From NCBI RefSeq assembly GCF_947498515.1, contig NZ_CANMKO010000004.1:301846-365845 (forward strand): 64,000 bases of DNA, given 5' to 3'. A program made the position numbers and the translations under genes. Position 1 is the first letter of the stretch. The number at the start of each line of letters is the position of its first letter. This DNA is from an uncultured Pelagimonas sp. Its GTDB lineage: Bacteria > Pseudomonadota > Alphaproteobacteria > Rhodobacterales > Rhodobacteraceae. The notes under the pieces are model-generated. The model did no database searches. It was given only the letters and a program-made list of their open reading frames with translations, and was not told where the DNA came from. Shown here one piece after another: positions 36,998-45,961 of the stretch.

Positions 36998-37882
36998 ATG
37001 ACACACACAATGATCGGCGTGATTGGCGGTTCGGGACTCTATGACATCGACGGCCTAGAAGAGGCGACCTGGGTCGATGTAGATAGCCCTTGGGGAACAC
37101 CATCTGACCAAATTCTGACCGGGTCATTGAACGGTGTTAAAATGGCCTTTCTTCCGCGCCATGGGCGTGGCCATGTCCATAGCCCAACCACCGTGCCCTA
37201 TCGCGCTAATATTGATGCGCTCAAGCGCCTTGGCGTTACGGATGTGATCTCAGTTTCCGCCTGTGGTTCCTTTCGAGAGGAATATGCCCCCGGGCATTTT
37301 GTCGTTGTCGATCAGTTCATTGACCGGACATTCGCACGCGAAAAAAGCTTCTTTGGGACGGGTTGCGTGGCACATGTCAGCGTTGCGCACCCGACCTGCC
37401 CGCGATTGGGTGAGGCCTGTTTCCAAGCCGGATTGGACGCGGGAATAACCATTCACAAGGGCGGCACCTATCTTGCCATGGAAGGTCCGCAATTCTCAAC
37501 TTTGGCTGAATCCAAGATGTATCGCGAACACTGGGGCGCGGATGTAATTGGCATGACCAATATGCCCGAAGCCAAACTGGCGCGAGAGGCCGAGCTTTGC
37601 TACGCCTCAATCGCAATGGTCACCGATTACGACAGCTGGCACCCGGATCATGGTGAGGTCGACGTCAATGACATCATCAAAACATTGATGGGCAATTCTG
37701 AAAAAGGGCGCGATATGGTGCGTCGTCTTCCTGCCCTTTTGGGGCGCGACCGCGCACTGTGCGAACACGGTTGTGATCGAGCCTTGGAATTTGCTGTGAT
37801 GACGGCCCCCGACAAACGTGACCCGGTTTTGGTGGCCAAACTGGATGCCGTGGCCGGACGTGTCCTTAGGGAGGCGGGCTAA
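36998..37882 (+). CDS. mtnP: S-methyl-5'-thioadenosine phosphorylase
   Basis: 294 residues. Splits methylthioadenosine with phosphate into adenine and 5-methylthioribose 1-phosphate. Phosphate site VIGGSGLYDIDG, then LPRHGRGHVHSPTTVPYRAN, VSACGSFREEYAPGHFVVVD, base site YLAMEGPQFSTLAESKMYR and MTNMPEAKLAREAELCYASI. VTDYD near residue 210 is typical of methylthioadenosine-specific enzymes. Apt, which uses adenine, lies two genes downstream. Confidence 0.94.
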   Translation: MTHTMIGVIGGSGLYDIDGLEEATWVDVDSPWGTPSDQILTGSLNGVKMAFLPRHGRGHVHSPTTVPYRANIDALKRLGVTDVISVSACGSFREEYAPGHFVVVDQFIDRTFAREKSFFGTGCVAHVSVAHPTCPRLGEACFQAGLDAGITIHKGGTYLAMEGPQFSTLAESKMYREHWGADVIGMTNMPEAKLAREAELCYASIAMVTDYDSWHPDHGEVDVNDIIKTLMGNSEKGRDMVRRLPALLGRDRALCEHGCDRALEFAVMTAPDKRDPVLVAKLDAVAGRVLREAG

Positions 37883-37896
37883 GCTCGCGAGGTTAA

Positions 37897-38556
37897 ATGT
37901 GGCGTTGGTTCTGTATGATTCTTTGCTTCCCTTTGTCTGCGACCGCACAAGAGTTTGTCGAAACCAGCGGCACCTTGAGCGACAAAGAGTTTTATCGTCT
38001 GGTCTCCTGCGCCGCACCGCCAAATAACCCTTGCCAGAAAAAGCAGTTGCACTGGCCGCTTGGTGCAACCCTGAGGGTTAGCCTAGAACCGCTTGCCCCC
38101 GTGTTTTTAGGCGGAAAACAAAAGCGAGCCCGCGCCGCTTTGGTCCGGGCGCTCCAACATTTGAACCGTGTCGACATGAATCTGTCGCTAGTTCAGGTTG
38201 CCCCAGAGCTTGACGCCGACATCCGCATCTATTTCGTTAACACCGATGGTAGCACTCCTATTACCGGAACAAACATCAGCGGTGTCGATGGCCAAACCGT
38301 TCATGGCGCGCGCGTGTCCGTCTGGGCCCAAAACGGCATTATCAACCGTAGCACGATCATTTTTGGCACCCGATTGCATATCCGCAGCTACGAAAGCGCC
38401 ATGCTCGAGGAACTGACCCAGGCGCTTGGCCTGTTGACCGATATTCGCAACCCTGCCTACGATTCTGTTTCGATCTTTTCACAAGACAGCAATGCCTCAA
38501 AAACCCTTGGCCCGCAGGACATTATCGCACTGCAACGCCACTATCCAACGGAGTAA
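37897..38556 (+). CDS. DUF2927 secreted protein
   Basis: 219 residues with a signal peptide (WRWFCMILCFPLSATAQ). Matches DUF2927: two early Cys (SCAAPPNNPCQKK), LNRVDMNLSLVQVAPELDAD, a degenerate protease-like segment SAMLEELTQALGLLTDIRNP, where metzincins would have HExxH, so peptidase activity is doubtful. Periplasmic, function unknown. 14 bp after mtnP, 3 bp before the LysE gene. Confidence 0.82.
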   Translation: MWRWFCMILCFPLSATAQEFVETSGTLSDKEFYRLVSCAAPPNNPCQKKQLHWPLGATLRVSLEPLAPVFLGGKQKRARAALVRALQHLNRVDMNLSLVQVAPELDADIRIYFVNTDGSTPITGTNISGVDGQTVHGARVSVWAQNGIINRSTIIFGTRLHIRSYESAMLEELTQALGLLTDIRNPAYDSVSIFSQDSNASKTLGPQDIIALQRHYPTE

Positions 38557-38559
38557 GTC

Positions 38560-39183
38560 ATGAGTTTCGACCTTTGGCTCGCCTTTTGTGCAGCAACCAT
38601 TTTTCTCCTGATGATCCCCGGCCCAACGATCCTTTTGGTACTAAGTTACGCCCTAAGCAAAGGCCGCTCTGTTGCTGTGGCCTCGGCCGCCGGGGTCGCC
38701 GTTGGAGATTTCATCGCCATGAGCTTGTCCCTGGCAGGTTTGGGGGCTTTGGTCGCCACATCCGCCACGCTTTTCACCGTGTTGAAATGGGTTGGGGCCA
38801 TCTACTTGGTGTATCTCGGTATCAAACTGATCCGCTCCGCCCCGTCTCAAGGGCTTGACCTCCCCGAAGCCAACGTCTCGGCCAAAGGCATCTTTGCCCA
38901 CAACGCCGCAGTTACGGCGCTTAACCCCAAAAGCATCGCGTTCTTTATCGCCTTTGTTCCACAATTTGTTGACGATGCCGCGCCGTTGCTGCCGCAATTC
39001 ACCATTCTGATCACGACCTTTGTCACACTGGCGACAATCAACGCGCTGGTTTACGCGCTGGCCGCCGACCGCTTGCGCAGCGTGATAAAACGCCCTTCCG
39101 TCATCACTTGGATCACCCGCGCCGGTGGAATTGTCTTGATCGCCATGGGCGTTCTCACCGCCACTTTGCGCCGTGCAACCTGA
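38560..39183 (+). CDS. LysE/RhtB family amino acid exporter
   Basis: 207 residues, six membrane helices. IPGPTILLVLSYALSKGRSV, AAGVAVGDFIAMSLSLAGLG, WVGAIYLVYLGIKLIRSAP and NPKSIAFFIAFVPQFVDDAA are family landmarks. Exports amino acids such as homoserine or threonine in characterised members; substrate here unknown. Confidence 0.9.
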   Translation: MSFDLWLAFCAATIFLLMIPGPTILLVLSYALSKGRSVAVASAAGVAVGDFIAMSLSLAGLGALVATSATLFTVLKWVGAIYLVYLGIKLIRSAPSQGLDLPEANVSAKGIFAHNAAVTALNPKSIAFFIAFVPQFVDDAAPLLPQFTILITTFVTLATINALVYALAADRLRSVIKRPSVITWITRAGGIVLIAMGVLTATLRRAT

Positions 39184-39285
39184 CACTCCATAGCCACAAC
39201 TCAAAACCGCGACCCCGCGCCCCCTTGAAATGCCACCCTCCCTAAGACATTGCAGAGCGGCTCCATTCACCGCGAGGAGGCTGCA

Positions 39286-39825
39286 ATGCCCAAAAAGCCC
39301 GAAGTCCAAGACTACATCCGCACCATCGTGGATTTCCCCCACGAAGGCATTCTGTTCCGGGATGTTACCACGCTTTTTGCCGACCCACGCGGTTTTCGCA
39401 TGGCTATTGACCAATTGCTGCACCCCTATGCTGGCGTGCGCTTTGACAAGGTGATTGGCCTCGAGGCACGTGGTTTTATTTTGGGAGGAGCGGTGGCGCA
39501 CCAGCTCTCAGCGGGGTTTGTCCCAATCCGCAAAAAGGGCAAACTGCCCGGCGCCGTCATTTCCGAAGAATACACACTCGAATACGGCGAGGCCATTGTT
39601 GAAATCCACGACGACGCCATCCAGCCGGGTGAAAAGGTGCTTGTGGTCGATGACTTGCTGGCAACTGGTGGCACTGCCGAAGCCGGTATCAAGCTGATCG
39701 AACGTTTGGGCGGCGAAATCATTGGCTGCGCATTTATCGTTGACCTGCCAGAGCTTGGCGGCCGCAAAAAACTTGAAGACATGGGCATGGATGTCCATGT
39801 TCTCTGCGAATTCGAAGGCTTGTAA
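39286..39825 (+). CDS. apt: Adenine phosphoribosyltransferase
   Basis: 179 residues. Converts adenine and PRPP to [48 protein letters not shown] and the PRPP motif [20 protein letters not shown] are complete. Start 39286 follows GAGGAGG; the frame also opens at 39250. With mtnP upstream it closes adenine salvage. Confidence 0.96.
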   Translation: MPKKPEVQDYIRTIVDFPHEGILFRDVTTLFADPRGFRMAIDQLLHPYAGVRFDKVIGLEARGFILGGAVAHQLSAGFVPIRKKGKLPGAVISEEYTLEYGEAIVEIHDDAIQPGEKVLVVDDLLATGGTAEAGIKLIERLGGEIIGCAFIVDLPELGGRKKLEDMGMDVHVLCEFEGL

Positions 39826-39836
39826 GCCGCGCTTGA

Positions 39837-39878
39837 CTCAGGCTGGATGACAGCCTGAGGACGATGCCGAAGGCATCG
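39837..39878 (+). terminator. Two perfect hairpins after apt
   Basis: CTCAGGCTG/CAGCCTGAG (39837-39859) and CGATGCC/GGCATCG (39862-39878), both perfect. No clear T-run; the second is followed by an A-rich stretch. Confidence 0.5.
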
Positions 39879-39881
39879 GAC

Positions 39882-39910
39882 GAAACAAAAAGAGCGCGCC
39901 GATGGCGCGC
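39882..39910 (-). terminator. Terminator of phaZ
   Basis: Perfect stem GCGCGCC/GGCGCGC (39894-39910), loop GAT; on the minus strand it is followed by TCTTTTTGTTT. About 28 bp after the phaZ stop. Confidence 0.72.
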
Positions 39911-39937
39911 CCCTTATAACAGCGTTGACCTTGCAAA

Positions 39938-41230
39938 TTAGGCCGCGTCGGTTTTCACCGCTTTAAGCTTGGCCTTCTTCTTAGGCGCAGGTTTTTTGGG
40001 TCCCGCATTGGAATCAATGAAGTCCAACACCAGCGGGCGGATATTGTTGCGCCAGCTTTTGCCCGCAAAGATACCGTAGTGCCCAGCACCCGGTTCCAGA
40101 TGCGACGCCTTCATGTCATCAGGTAGGCCGGTGCAAAGATCCAGCGCCGCCACACATTGGCCTGGTGCCGAAATATCGTCATTGGCCCCTTCAACGGTTT
40201 TCACAGCGACATTGGTGATCGCACCAATATCAACCTTGTGACCATCCACCACAAACTCATTGGCGGCGATTTCACCGTTCTTAAAGATCCGCTCAACCGT
40301 CGACAGGTAGAATTCGGCTGGCATATCCATAACCGCCAGATACTCATCATAGAATCGGTTGTGCGCATCGTGATCTGATGCTTCGCCACGGCAAACCCGC
40401 ATGATCTGGTCACGGAATGCTTGGCTGTGACGGTCGCCATTCATGCTCATAAACGAGGCCAATTGAAGCAGCCCCGGGTAAACCATCCGGCCCACGCCTT
40501 TGAACTTGAAGCCAACCCGTTGGATCATCGTTTCCTCAAGCTGCCCCATTGTTACGCGATGACCAAAGTCTGTCACCTCGGTTGGGGTCGCATTGGGATC
40601 AATCGGTCCACCGATCAACGTCAATGTGCGTGGCTGAGCATCTGGGTCGAGCTCTGCCAAATAGGCCGTCGCGGCCAAGGTTAAAGGCGCTGGCTGACAG
40701 ATCGCAATCACATGCGTATCTGGCCCCATCTCCTTCATGAACTCCATCAAATAAAGCGTGTAATCTTCGACATCGAATTTACCCGCCGATACCGGAATAT
40801 CCCGCGCATTATGCCAATCAGTGATGTAAACTTCACAGTTTACAATCAGCGACTTAACCGTTGACCGCAGCAAGGTCGCGTAGTGACCAGACATCGGTGC
40901 AACAATCAAGATTTTGCGCGGTTGCTCTTTGCGGCCGGACACATCGAAATGGATCAAGTCACCAAAAGGCTTTTCAACAACGGTTTCAACATTGACCAGA
41001 TGGTCTTTGCCATCCTCACACGTAAAGGTCCGGATGCCCCAATCGGGCTTAACCACCATCCGCTCAAAGGTGCGCTCGGTCACCTCACCCCAGGCCGCAG
41101 CCCATTCCAACGCCGGGTTCGGAAACACCGAAAACATCGGATAAGACGCCATGGTCTTGGCCGTCGCGCCCAGCCATTGATTGGTGTTGCGGACCGTTTC
41201 CATCAGATCATAGGTCGCCATATAGCGCAT
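39938..41230 (-). CDS. phaZ: Intracellular polyhydroxyalkanoate depolymerase
   Basis: 430 residues. Degrades stored polyhydroxybutyrate. Hydrolase fold with the nucleophile in VIAICQPAPLTLAATAYLAE (Cys178), matching the Cys-type active site of intracellular PhaZ of Cupriavidus, and a late GAGHYGIFAG His. C-terminal Lys/Pro/Ala tail. Start 41230 follows AAGGAG at proper spacing; the frame begins at a GTG 9 bp upstream. Divergent from phaC. Confidence 0.93.
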   Translation of the reverse strand: MRYMATYDLMETVRNTNQWLGATAKTMASYPMFSVFPNPALEWAAAWGEVTERTFERMVVKPDWGIRTFTCEDGKDHLVNVETVVEKPFGDLIHFDVSGRKEQPRKILIVAPMSGHYATLLRSTVKSLIVNCEVYITDWHNARDIPVSAGKFDVEDYTLYLMEFMKEMGPDTHVIAICQPAPLTLAATAYLAELDPDAQPRTLTLIGGPIDPNATPTEVTDFGHRVTMGQLEETMIQRVGFKFKGVGRMVYPGLLQLASFMSMNGDRHSQAFRDQIMRVCRGEASDHDAHNRFYDEYLAVMDMPAEFYLSTVERIFKNGEIAANEFVVDGHKVDIGAITNVAVKTVEGANDDISAPGQCVAALDLCTGLPDDMKASHLEPGAGHYGIFAGKSWRNNIRPLVLDFIDSNAGPKKPAPKKKAKLKAVKTDAA

Positions 41231-41362
41231 GCATGCCACTCCTTACCGTGTCAAAGGTGGCGCATTTTTGCCGCGCCATTCGCCCCGAGCCAATTCGTCG
41301 CTTTGCCGCATAGGCATCACGACGCTATTCTGCAGATGCGAAGATAGGGGGAATTTGCATCA

Positions 41363-43165
41363 ATGACAACGAACGACGTTGACGCAGGCCAGAGCCGCGC
41401 TCGAATGGAAGCAAATTTGTCTAAAATCGAGGAGCTTCAACAGCGCCTTGTATCGGCATTAACCAAGAAGCAACAAACTCCAACCTCACTGAATGGGCCG
41501 GAGGCCACGCTTTACGCAAAGGCAAGTCAAGCCTATTGGCAGGAGGCGTTGCAAAATCCGGCCAAATTGATTGAACAGCAAGTTCAGTATTGGGGCCAAA
41601 CAATGCAGCATTTTGCCGAGGCCCAGAAAGCCTTTTCAGGCGGCAAAATGGAGGCACCCGAAAATCCGGGGCCAAAAGATCGGCGGTTTTCAAACCCGCT
41701 TTGGGAAACCAATCCTTACTTCAACTTCATCAAGCAACAGTACCAGATCAATGGCGATGCGATTCGCAAGGCTGTCGAGAGCATTGATGATCTCGACGCG
41801 ACCGAAAAACGTCGCCTGCGTTATTTCGCACAGCAAATCACCGACATGATGGCCCCGACCAACTTCTTCGCCACAAACCCTGATGCGCTGGAAAAGGCCA
41901 TTCAGACCGACGGTGAAAGCCTTGTCAAAGGGTTAGAAAATCTGGTTGCCGATGTTGAGGCCAATCAAGGTGAACTGATTGTCCGCCTAGTGGATGAAAG
42001 CGCCTTTGAAGTTGGTGGAAACATTGCGACCGCCAAAGGCGAAGTGGTCTTTCGGAACCGGATGATGGAGCTGATCCAGTATTCGCCCACGACCGAAAAG
42101 GTACATGAGCTACCCATCGTTTTGTTCCCGCCTTGGATCAATAAATTCTACATTCTTGATCTAAAAGAGAAAAACAGTCTAATCCGTTGGATCGTCGATC
42201 AGGGCTACACTTTGTTTGTGGTCAGCTGGATCAACCCCGATGACGCCTATAGCCAAGTTGGACTGGAAGATTACATCGAGGAAGGTTACCTCACGGCGAT
42301 GAATGTCGCGCGGGAGATTTGTGGCACAGAAATGGTTAACGCCGTTGGCTACTGTATTGCTGGCACAACTTTGTCGCTGACCTTGTCGCTTCTCAAAAAG
42401 CGCAAACAAAAGCTCGTTAAGTCCGCGACCTTCTTCACCACTCTGACCGACTTCAGCGATCAGGGCGAGTTTACCCCCTTCTTGCAGAACGATTTCATCG
42501 ACGGCATCGAAGAAGAGATCGATAACAAGGGTATGCTGTCCTCCTTTATCATGGCACGGACCTTTTCGTTCTTACGATCCAATGATTTGATCTATGGTCC
42601 CGCGATCAAAAGCTACATGATGGGCGAAACCCCTCCTGCCTTTGATCTGCTCTATTGGAATGGTGACGGGGCTAATTTGCCCGGCAAGATGACCATGCAG
42701 TATTTGCGCGGCTTGTGTCAGCGTAATGAGTTTGCCGAGGGCACGTTCGAACTCTTTGGCGAAACCCTGTCTCTCAAGGATGTCGACATTCCTTTGATGT
42801 CTATTGCAACGGAAACGGACCACATTGCCGCCGCGCGGGACGTATATCGCGGTGTGCAGCAGATGGGGTCACGGTCCAAAACCTATGTCTTGGGGGAATC
42901 GGGGCATATTGCTGGAATTGTAAATCCACCGACCAAGGTCAAATACGGCCATTTCCTTCATGATGACCTCAGCTTGGACTTTGATGAGTGGAAAAATGCT
43001 GCAACGCGGCATGACGGATCGTGGTGGCCGCAATGGGAAGCTTGGTTGAAGAAGCGTTCAGGCAAGAAAACAACGGCTCGCGTTCCGGGTGATTCGTCTT
43101 ACAAATCACTCGCCCCGGCACCTGGAACCTATGTTCAGATAAAAGCTGTGAAGCAAAAACAGTAA
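41363..43165 (+). CDS. phaC: Class I poly(3-hydroxyalkanoate) synthase
   Basis: 600 residues. Polymerises 3-hydroxyacyl-CoA on the granule surface. N-terminal helical domain (about 1-200) with FSNPLWETNPYFNFIKQQY, then the alpha/beta fold with FPPWINKFYILDL, VSWINPDD, the nucleophile box VGYCIAGTTLS (Cys331), Asp in ATETDHIAAA and His in GESGHIAGIVN. The box reads G-x-C-x-A-G where many have G-x-C-x-G-G. Divergent from phaZ, upstream of phaP. Confidence 0.95.
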   Translation: MTTNDVDAGQSRARMEANLSKIEELQQRLVSALTKKQQTPTSLNGPEATLYAKASQAYWQEALQNPAKLIEQQVQYWGQTMQHFAEAQKAFSGGKMEAPENPGPKDRRFSNPLWETNPYFNFIKQQYQINGDAIRKAVESIDDLDATEKRRLRYFAQQITDMMAPTNFFATNPDALEKAIQTDGESLVKGLENLVADVEANQGELIVRLVDESAFEVGGNIATAKGEVVFRNRMMELIQYSPTTEKVHELPIVLFPPWINKFYILDLKEKNSLIRWIVDQGYTLFVVSWINPDDAYSQVGLEDYIEEGYLTAMNVAREICGTEMVNAVGYCIAGTTLSLTLSLLKKRKQKLVKSATFFTTLTDFSDQGEFTPFLQNDFIDGIEEEIDNKGMLSSFIMARTFSFLRSNDLIYGPAIKSYMMGETPPAFDLLYWNGDGANLPGKMTMQYLRGLCQRNEFAEGTFELFGETLSLKDVDIPLMSIATETDHIAAARDVYRGVQQMGSRSKTYVLGESGHIAGIVNPPTKVKYGHFLHDDLSLDFDEWKNAATRHDGSWWPQWEAWLKKRSGKKTTARVPGDSSYKSLAPAPGTYVQIKAVKQKQ

Positions 43166-43181
43166 CTTAGCCATTTTCATG

Positions 43182-43192
43182 CTGCGTCGCAG
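43182..43192. promoter_or_regulatory. CTGCN3GCAG site upstream of phaP
   Basis: CTGCGTCGCAG, matching the CTGC-N3/4-GCAG pattern reported for PhaR of Rhodobacter and Paracoccus relatives. 97 bp before phaP. Confidence 0.55.
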
Positions 43193-43209
43193 AAATTTCA
43201 CTTGAAATG

Positions 43210-43220
43210 CTGCGATGCAG
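43210..43220. promoter_or_regulatory. CTGCN3GCAG site upstream of phaP, extended palindrome
   Basis: CTGCGATGCAG within ATGCTGCGATGCAGCAT (43207-43223), 7-bp perfect arms. Centre 28 bp from the first site. TGCAGCTGCA follows at 43234. Confidence 0.6.
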
Positions 43221-43288
43221 CATGCATATTGTTTGCAGCTGCAGCAGACGGGGTGGGCCCGGAGGCAGCGGAAACAAGGATTTGTAAG

Positions 43289-43729
43289 ATGGCACAAGCA
43301 CAAGATTTCACCGCTGTACTCAAAGACGTTCTGGGTGCATTCCCCGTTGACACCAAAGCCATGGAAGATGCGTTCAAATCGCAAGCGACCATGAACGAAA
43401 AGCTGGCCGGCGTTGCGCTGGAAGCTGCTGAAAAGTCGACCGAACTGTCCGCAACTTGGACCAAAGACACTCTCGCCAAACTGGCCGAGATGTCCACCGT
43501 AAAAGCAGAGCCTGCTGACTACGCCAAAGCCGCAACCGATTTCGCATCGGCTCAGGCTGAAGTTGCTGCTGAAAACATGGCCGCTTTCGCTGAAATCGCG
43601 AAAAAAGTTCAGATGGACACAGTTGAGCTGCTGATGGCTGCTGGCAAAGACCTGCAGGAAGATGCAACTGCCGCCGTCAAAAAAGCAACTGACGACGTGA
43701 CCAAAGCTGCCAAAAAAGCGGCTGCTTAA
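43289..43729 (+). CDS. phaP: Phasin
   Basis: 146 residues. Small, Ala-rich, amphipathic helical protein coating polyhydroxyalkanoate granules: MAQAQDFTAVLKDVLGAFPV, then DYAKAATDFASAQAEVAAEN (phasin signature region) and a Lys/Ala-rich end. Start 43289 is chosen because the family sequence begins there; the frame is open to 43202. It follows phaC; phaR, which often comes next, is absent. Confidence 0.92.
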   Translation: MAQAQDFTAVLKDVLGAFPVDTKAMEDAFKSQATMNEKLAGVALEAAEKSTELSATWTKDTLAKLAEMSTVKAEPADYAKAATDFASAQAEVAAENMAAFAEIAKKVQMDTVELLMAAGKDLQEDATAAVKKATDDVTKAAKKAAA

Positions 43730-43759
43730 GAATACCAACCCGGATGGGTTGATCAGGAT

Positions 43760-43830
43760 AATTGCGCCCCTCCTCCCAATCTGGCGCAATTTCCTAGAGG
43801 CAGGTTCCTAACGGAGCCTGCCTTTTCTTT
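43760..43830 (+). terminator. Terminator(s) of phaP
   Basis: A perfect AATTGCGCC/GGCGCAATT hairpin (43760-43791) and then AGGCAGG/CCTGCCT (43798-43823) followed by TTTCTTTT. The second is a canonical terminator. Confidence 0.8.
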
Positions 43831-43946
43831 TGCGCGATGGGTTTCGCGCAAAGGTAAGGAATGGCTGACCAACAATCATGCCATTTTGCGCCGGACGTTT
43901 TGAGATGCTCTAATCACGGTGATCTCCACAACACCGGAGGCAGAAC

Positions 43947-44309
43947 ATGCTTCGCCTGATTGCCCTCATGTCGATCCTAACGCTCACAACCCTCCCCGCT
44001 TCGGCGCAAGATCGGGTGCTGCGCTGGCAAAACCTTGATCCGACCACCACCGACGCCGTCCTGCAAAAGCTTCAGGCCTCTGGGTTTGAGTTACAAGGAA
44101 TGCGAGCGTTGAGTTTGATCGTATCACCTCAGGCCTGCCAAGCGGGCTGTACCGTGCGAGAAGCGGGGTGTGCCTGTCCCAAAGCCGCTGAAACTTGCCC
44201 GGATGGAACCGAACCAAGCCCGGGTGGAGCTCTGTGCACCGGTCCACTTTCAGGGCTGCAAGTGATGCTCGAAGACGGTCGGATCGGCGGGCCGATCGAC
44301 CTCCCCTAA
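43947..44309 (+). CDS. Small secreted Cys-rich protein of unknown function
   Basis: 120 residues. Signal peptide (LIALMSILTLTTLPASAQD), then about 100 residues with six Cys clustered in 40 residues (QACQAGC, EAGCACP, ETCPDG, ALCTG), suggesting three disulfides. I do not recognise a family. It takes the place after phaP where phaR often sits but is clearly exported, so it is not PhaR. Confidence 0.7.
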   Translation: MLRLIALMSILTLTTLPASAQDRVLRWQNLDPTTTDAVLQKLQASGFELQGMRALSLIVSPQACQAGCTVREAGCACPKAAETCPDGTEPSPGGALCTGPLSGLQVMLEDGRIGGPIDLP

Positions 44310-44316
44310 CCAATAG

Positions 44317-44344
44317 AAAAGGCCGCCAGGTTTCCCCGGCGGCC
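44317..44344 (-). terminator. Terminator of scoAB
   Basis: GGCCGCC/GGCGGCC stem at 44321-44344 followed on minus by TTTTCTATT; 25 bp after the scoB stop. Lies between convergent genes. Confidence 0.72.
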
Positions 44345-44368
44345 CAATCACAATAACTCAGATCGGTT

Positions 44369-44995
44369 TTAAACCAACGTCGCCTCGGTAGCTGCGCGGA
44401 ACTCGTCTTCGCTGACACCGTCGGCCAGTTCAACGATTTTCAAACCACCTTCAACGACATCCATCACACCCAGGTTGGTGATGATCCGGTCCACAACTTT
44501 TTGTCCGGTCAGTGGCAAGGTGCATTCCTTGAGAACCTTGGAGACACCATGCTTGTTGGTGTGATCCATCACGACAACCACTCGGCCAACACCCGCGACC
44601 AGATCCATGGCTCCGCCCATGCCTTTGACAAGCTTGCCCGGGATCATCCAGTTCGCCAGATCGCCATTCTCGGCCACTTCCATTGCGCCCAAAATCGCCA
44701 TGGCGATCTTGCCGCCGCGGATCATCGCAAAGGATTGGGCGCTATCGAAATAAGCGGTCTGCGGCAATTCAGTGATGGTCTGCTTGCCTGCGTTGATCAG
44801 GTCCGGGTCTTCTTCGCCCTCGTAAGGGAAAGGCCCCATGCCAAGCATGCCGTTCTCAGATTGCAGTGTCACCTCAACCCCTTCGGGGATGTAGTTCGAC
44901 ACCAATGTTGGAATGCCAATGCCGAGGTTCACGTACCAACCGTCTTGCAATTCCTGAGCGGCGCGCGCCGCCATTTGATTACGATCCCAAGGCAT
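44369..44995 (-). CDS. scoB: 3-oxoacid CoA-transferase subunit B
   Basis: 208 residues. Carries the catalytic Glu47 in [10 protein letters not shown], which forms the glutamyl-CoA intermediate. With ScoA it moves CoA between succinyl-CoA and acetoacetate, feeding ketone bodies, a product of polyhydroxybutyrate breakdown, into metabolism. Start overlaps the scoA stop by 1 bp. Succinyl-CoA is the usual donor; other acyl donors are possible. Confidence 0.93.
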   Translation of the reverse strand: MPWDRNQMAARAAQELQDGWYVNLGIGIPTLVSNYIPEGVEVTLQSENGMLGMGPFPYEGEEDPDLINAGKQTITELPQTAYFDSAQSFAMIRGGKIAMAILGAMEVAENGDLANWMIPGKLVKGMGGAMDLVAGVGRVVVVMDHTNKHGVSKVLKECTLPLTGQKVVDRIITNLGVMDVVEGGLKIVELADGVSEDEFRAATEATLV

Positions 44996-45699
44996 TATGC
45001 ACCCTCCTTCTGACGTACAGTGCGCTGCTCAATGCGCTTTTCGTGATCACCTTTGATGATGCGATGCACATAGATGCCAGGCAGGTGAATGTTGTCGGGG
45101 TCAAGCGAGCCGGTTGGGACAATCTCTTCGACCTCAACCACGCAAAGCTTGCCACATGTGGCCGCCGGAGCGTTAAAGTTTCGGGCGGTTTTGCGGAACA
45201 CGAGGTTACCGGTTTCGTCAGCTTTCCAAGCCTTTACAATGGCCAGATCGGCAAAGATGCCCTCTTCCATGATAAAGGTTTCACCGTTGAACTCTTTGTG
45301 GTCTTTGCCTTCGGCAATGACTGTGCCAACGCCAGTTTTGGTATAAAAACCGGGGATCCCCGCACCACCTGCACGCATACGTTCGGCCAAGGTGCCCTGT
45401 GGGTTGAACTCAAGCTCAAGCTCTCCGCTCAGATACTGGCGCATGAACTCTGCGTTTTCACCAACATAGGAAGAGATCATTTTGCTGACTTGTTTGGTTT
45501 GCAAAAGAATTCCGATACCGAAATCGTCGACACCCGCATTATTGGACGCAAATGTCAGATCCTTAACGCCGCTCTCTTTAATCGCGTTAAGAAGCAACTC
45601 CGGAATGCCGCAGAGGCCAAAACCGCCCGCTGCAATCAACATCCCGTCCTGAAGCACGCCGTCTAGCGCTTCTGCGGCCGAGCCGTAAACTTTTTTCAT
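44995..45699 (-). CDS. scoA: 3-oxoacid CoA-transferase subunit A
   Basis: 234 residues. [20 protein letters not shown] and [20 protein letters not shown] are typical of subunit A, which binds CoA. First gene of the scoAB pair. Its location near phaZ fits shared roles in acetoacetate use. Confidence 0.93.
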   Translation of the reverse strand: MKKVYGSAAEALDGVLQDGMLIAAGGFGLCGIPELLLNAIKESGVKDLTFASNNAGVDDFGIGILLQTKQVSKMISSYVGENAEFMRQYLSGELELEFNPQGTLAERMRAGGAGIPGFYTKTGVGTVIAEGKDHKEFNGETFIMEEGIFADLAIVKAWKADETGNLVFRKTARNFNAPAATCGKLCVVEVEEIVPTGSLDPDNIHLPGIYVHRIIKGDHEKRIEQRTVRQKEGA

Positions 45700-45900
45700 G
45701 ATGTCCTCCCTTGGAACACTTGGATGACAGGGGTTGTGACCTGAGGTTACTTAACCTGTCAACTGTTTCGCCGCATTGCAGCACACGCGCTGTAATACTT
45801 TCGCTTAAGTTGCATTTCTTGCGGTGCATTTTAGCTCCCATTTTATAGAAGGGTAATTCACTTTTCATAATCCCTTATTGGTTGAATTATAACTCTTTTG

Positions 45901-45927
45901 GGAACAAAATGAACCTTTTGCAGTTCC
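45901..45927. promoter_or_regulatory. Inverted repeat GGAAC...GTTCC before the ECF sigma gene
   Basis: Arms at 45901-45905 and 45923-45927. GGAAC resembles -35 elements used by ECF sigma factors, so self-activation is conceivable. Weak evidence. Confidence 0.35.
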
Positions 45928-45961
45928 GCGCGCACTCTGTAACATCACGTTAGGAGATAAA

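Noticed and set aside
38653..39501. 282-codon minus-strand frame
   Set aside because: Shadow of the LysE-type exporter and apt; its composition is that of reversed hydrophobic codons.
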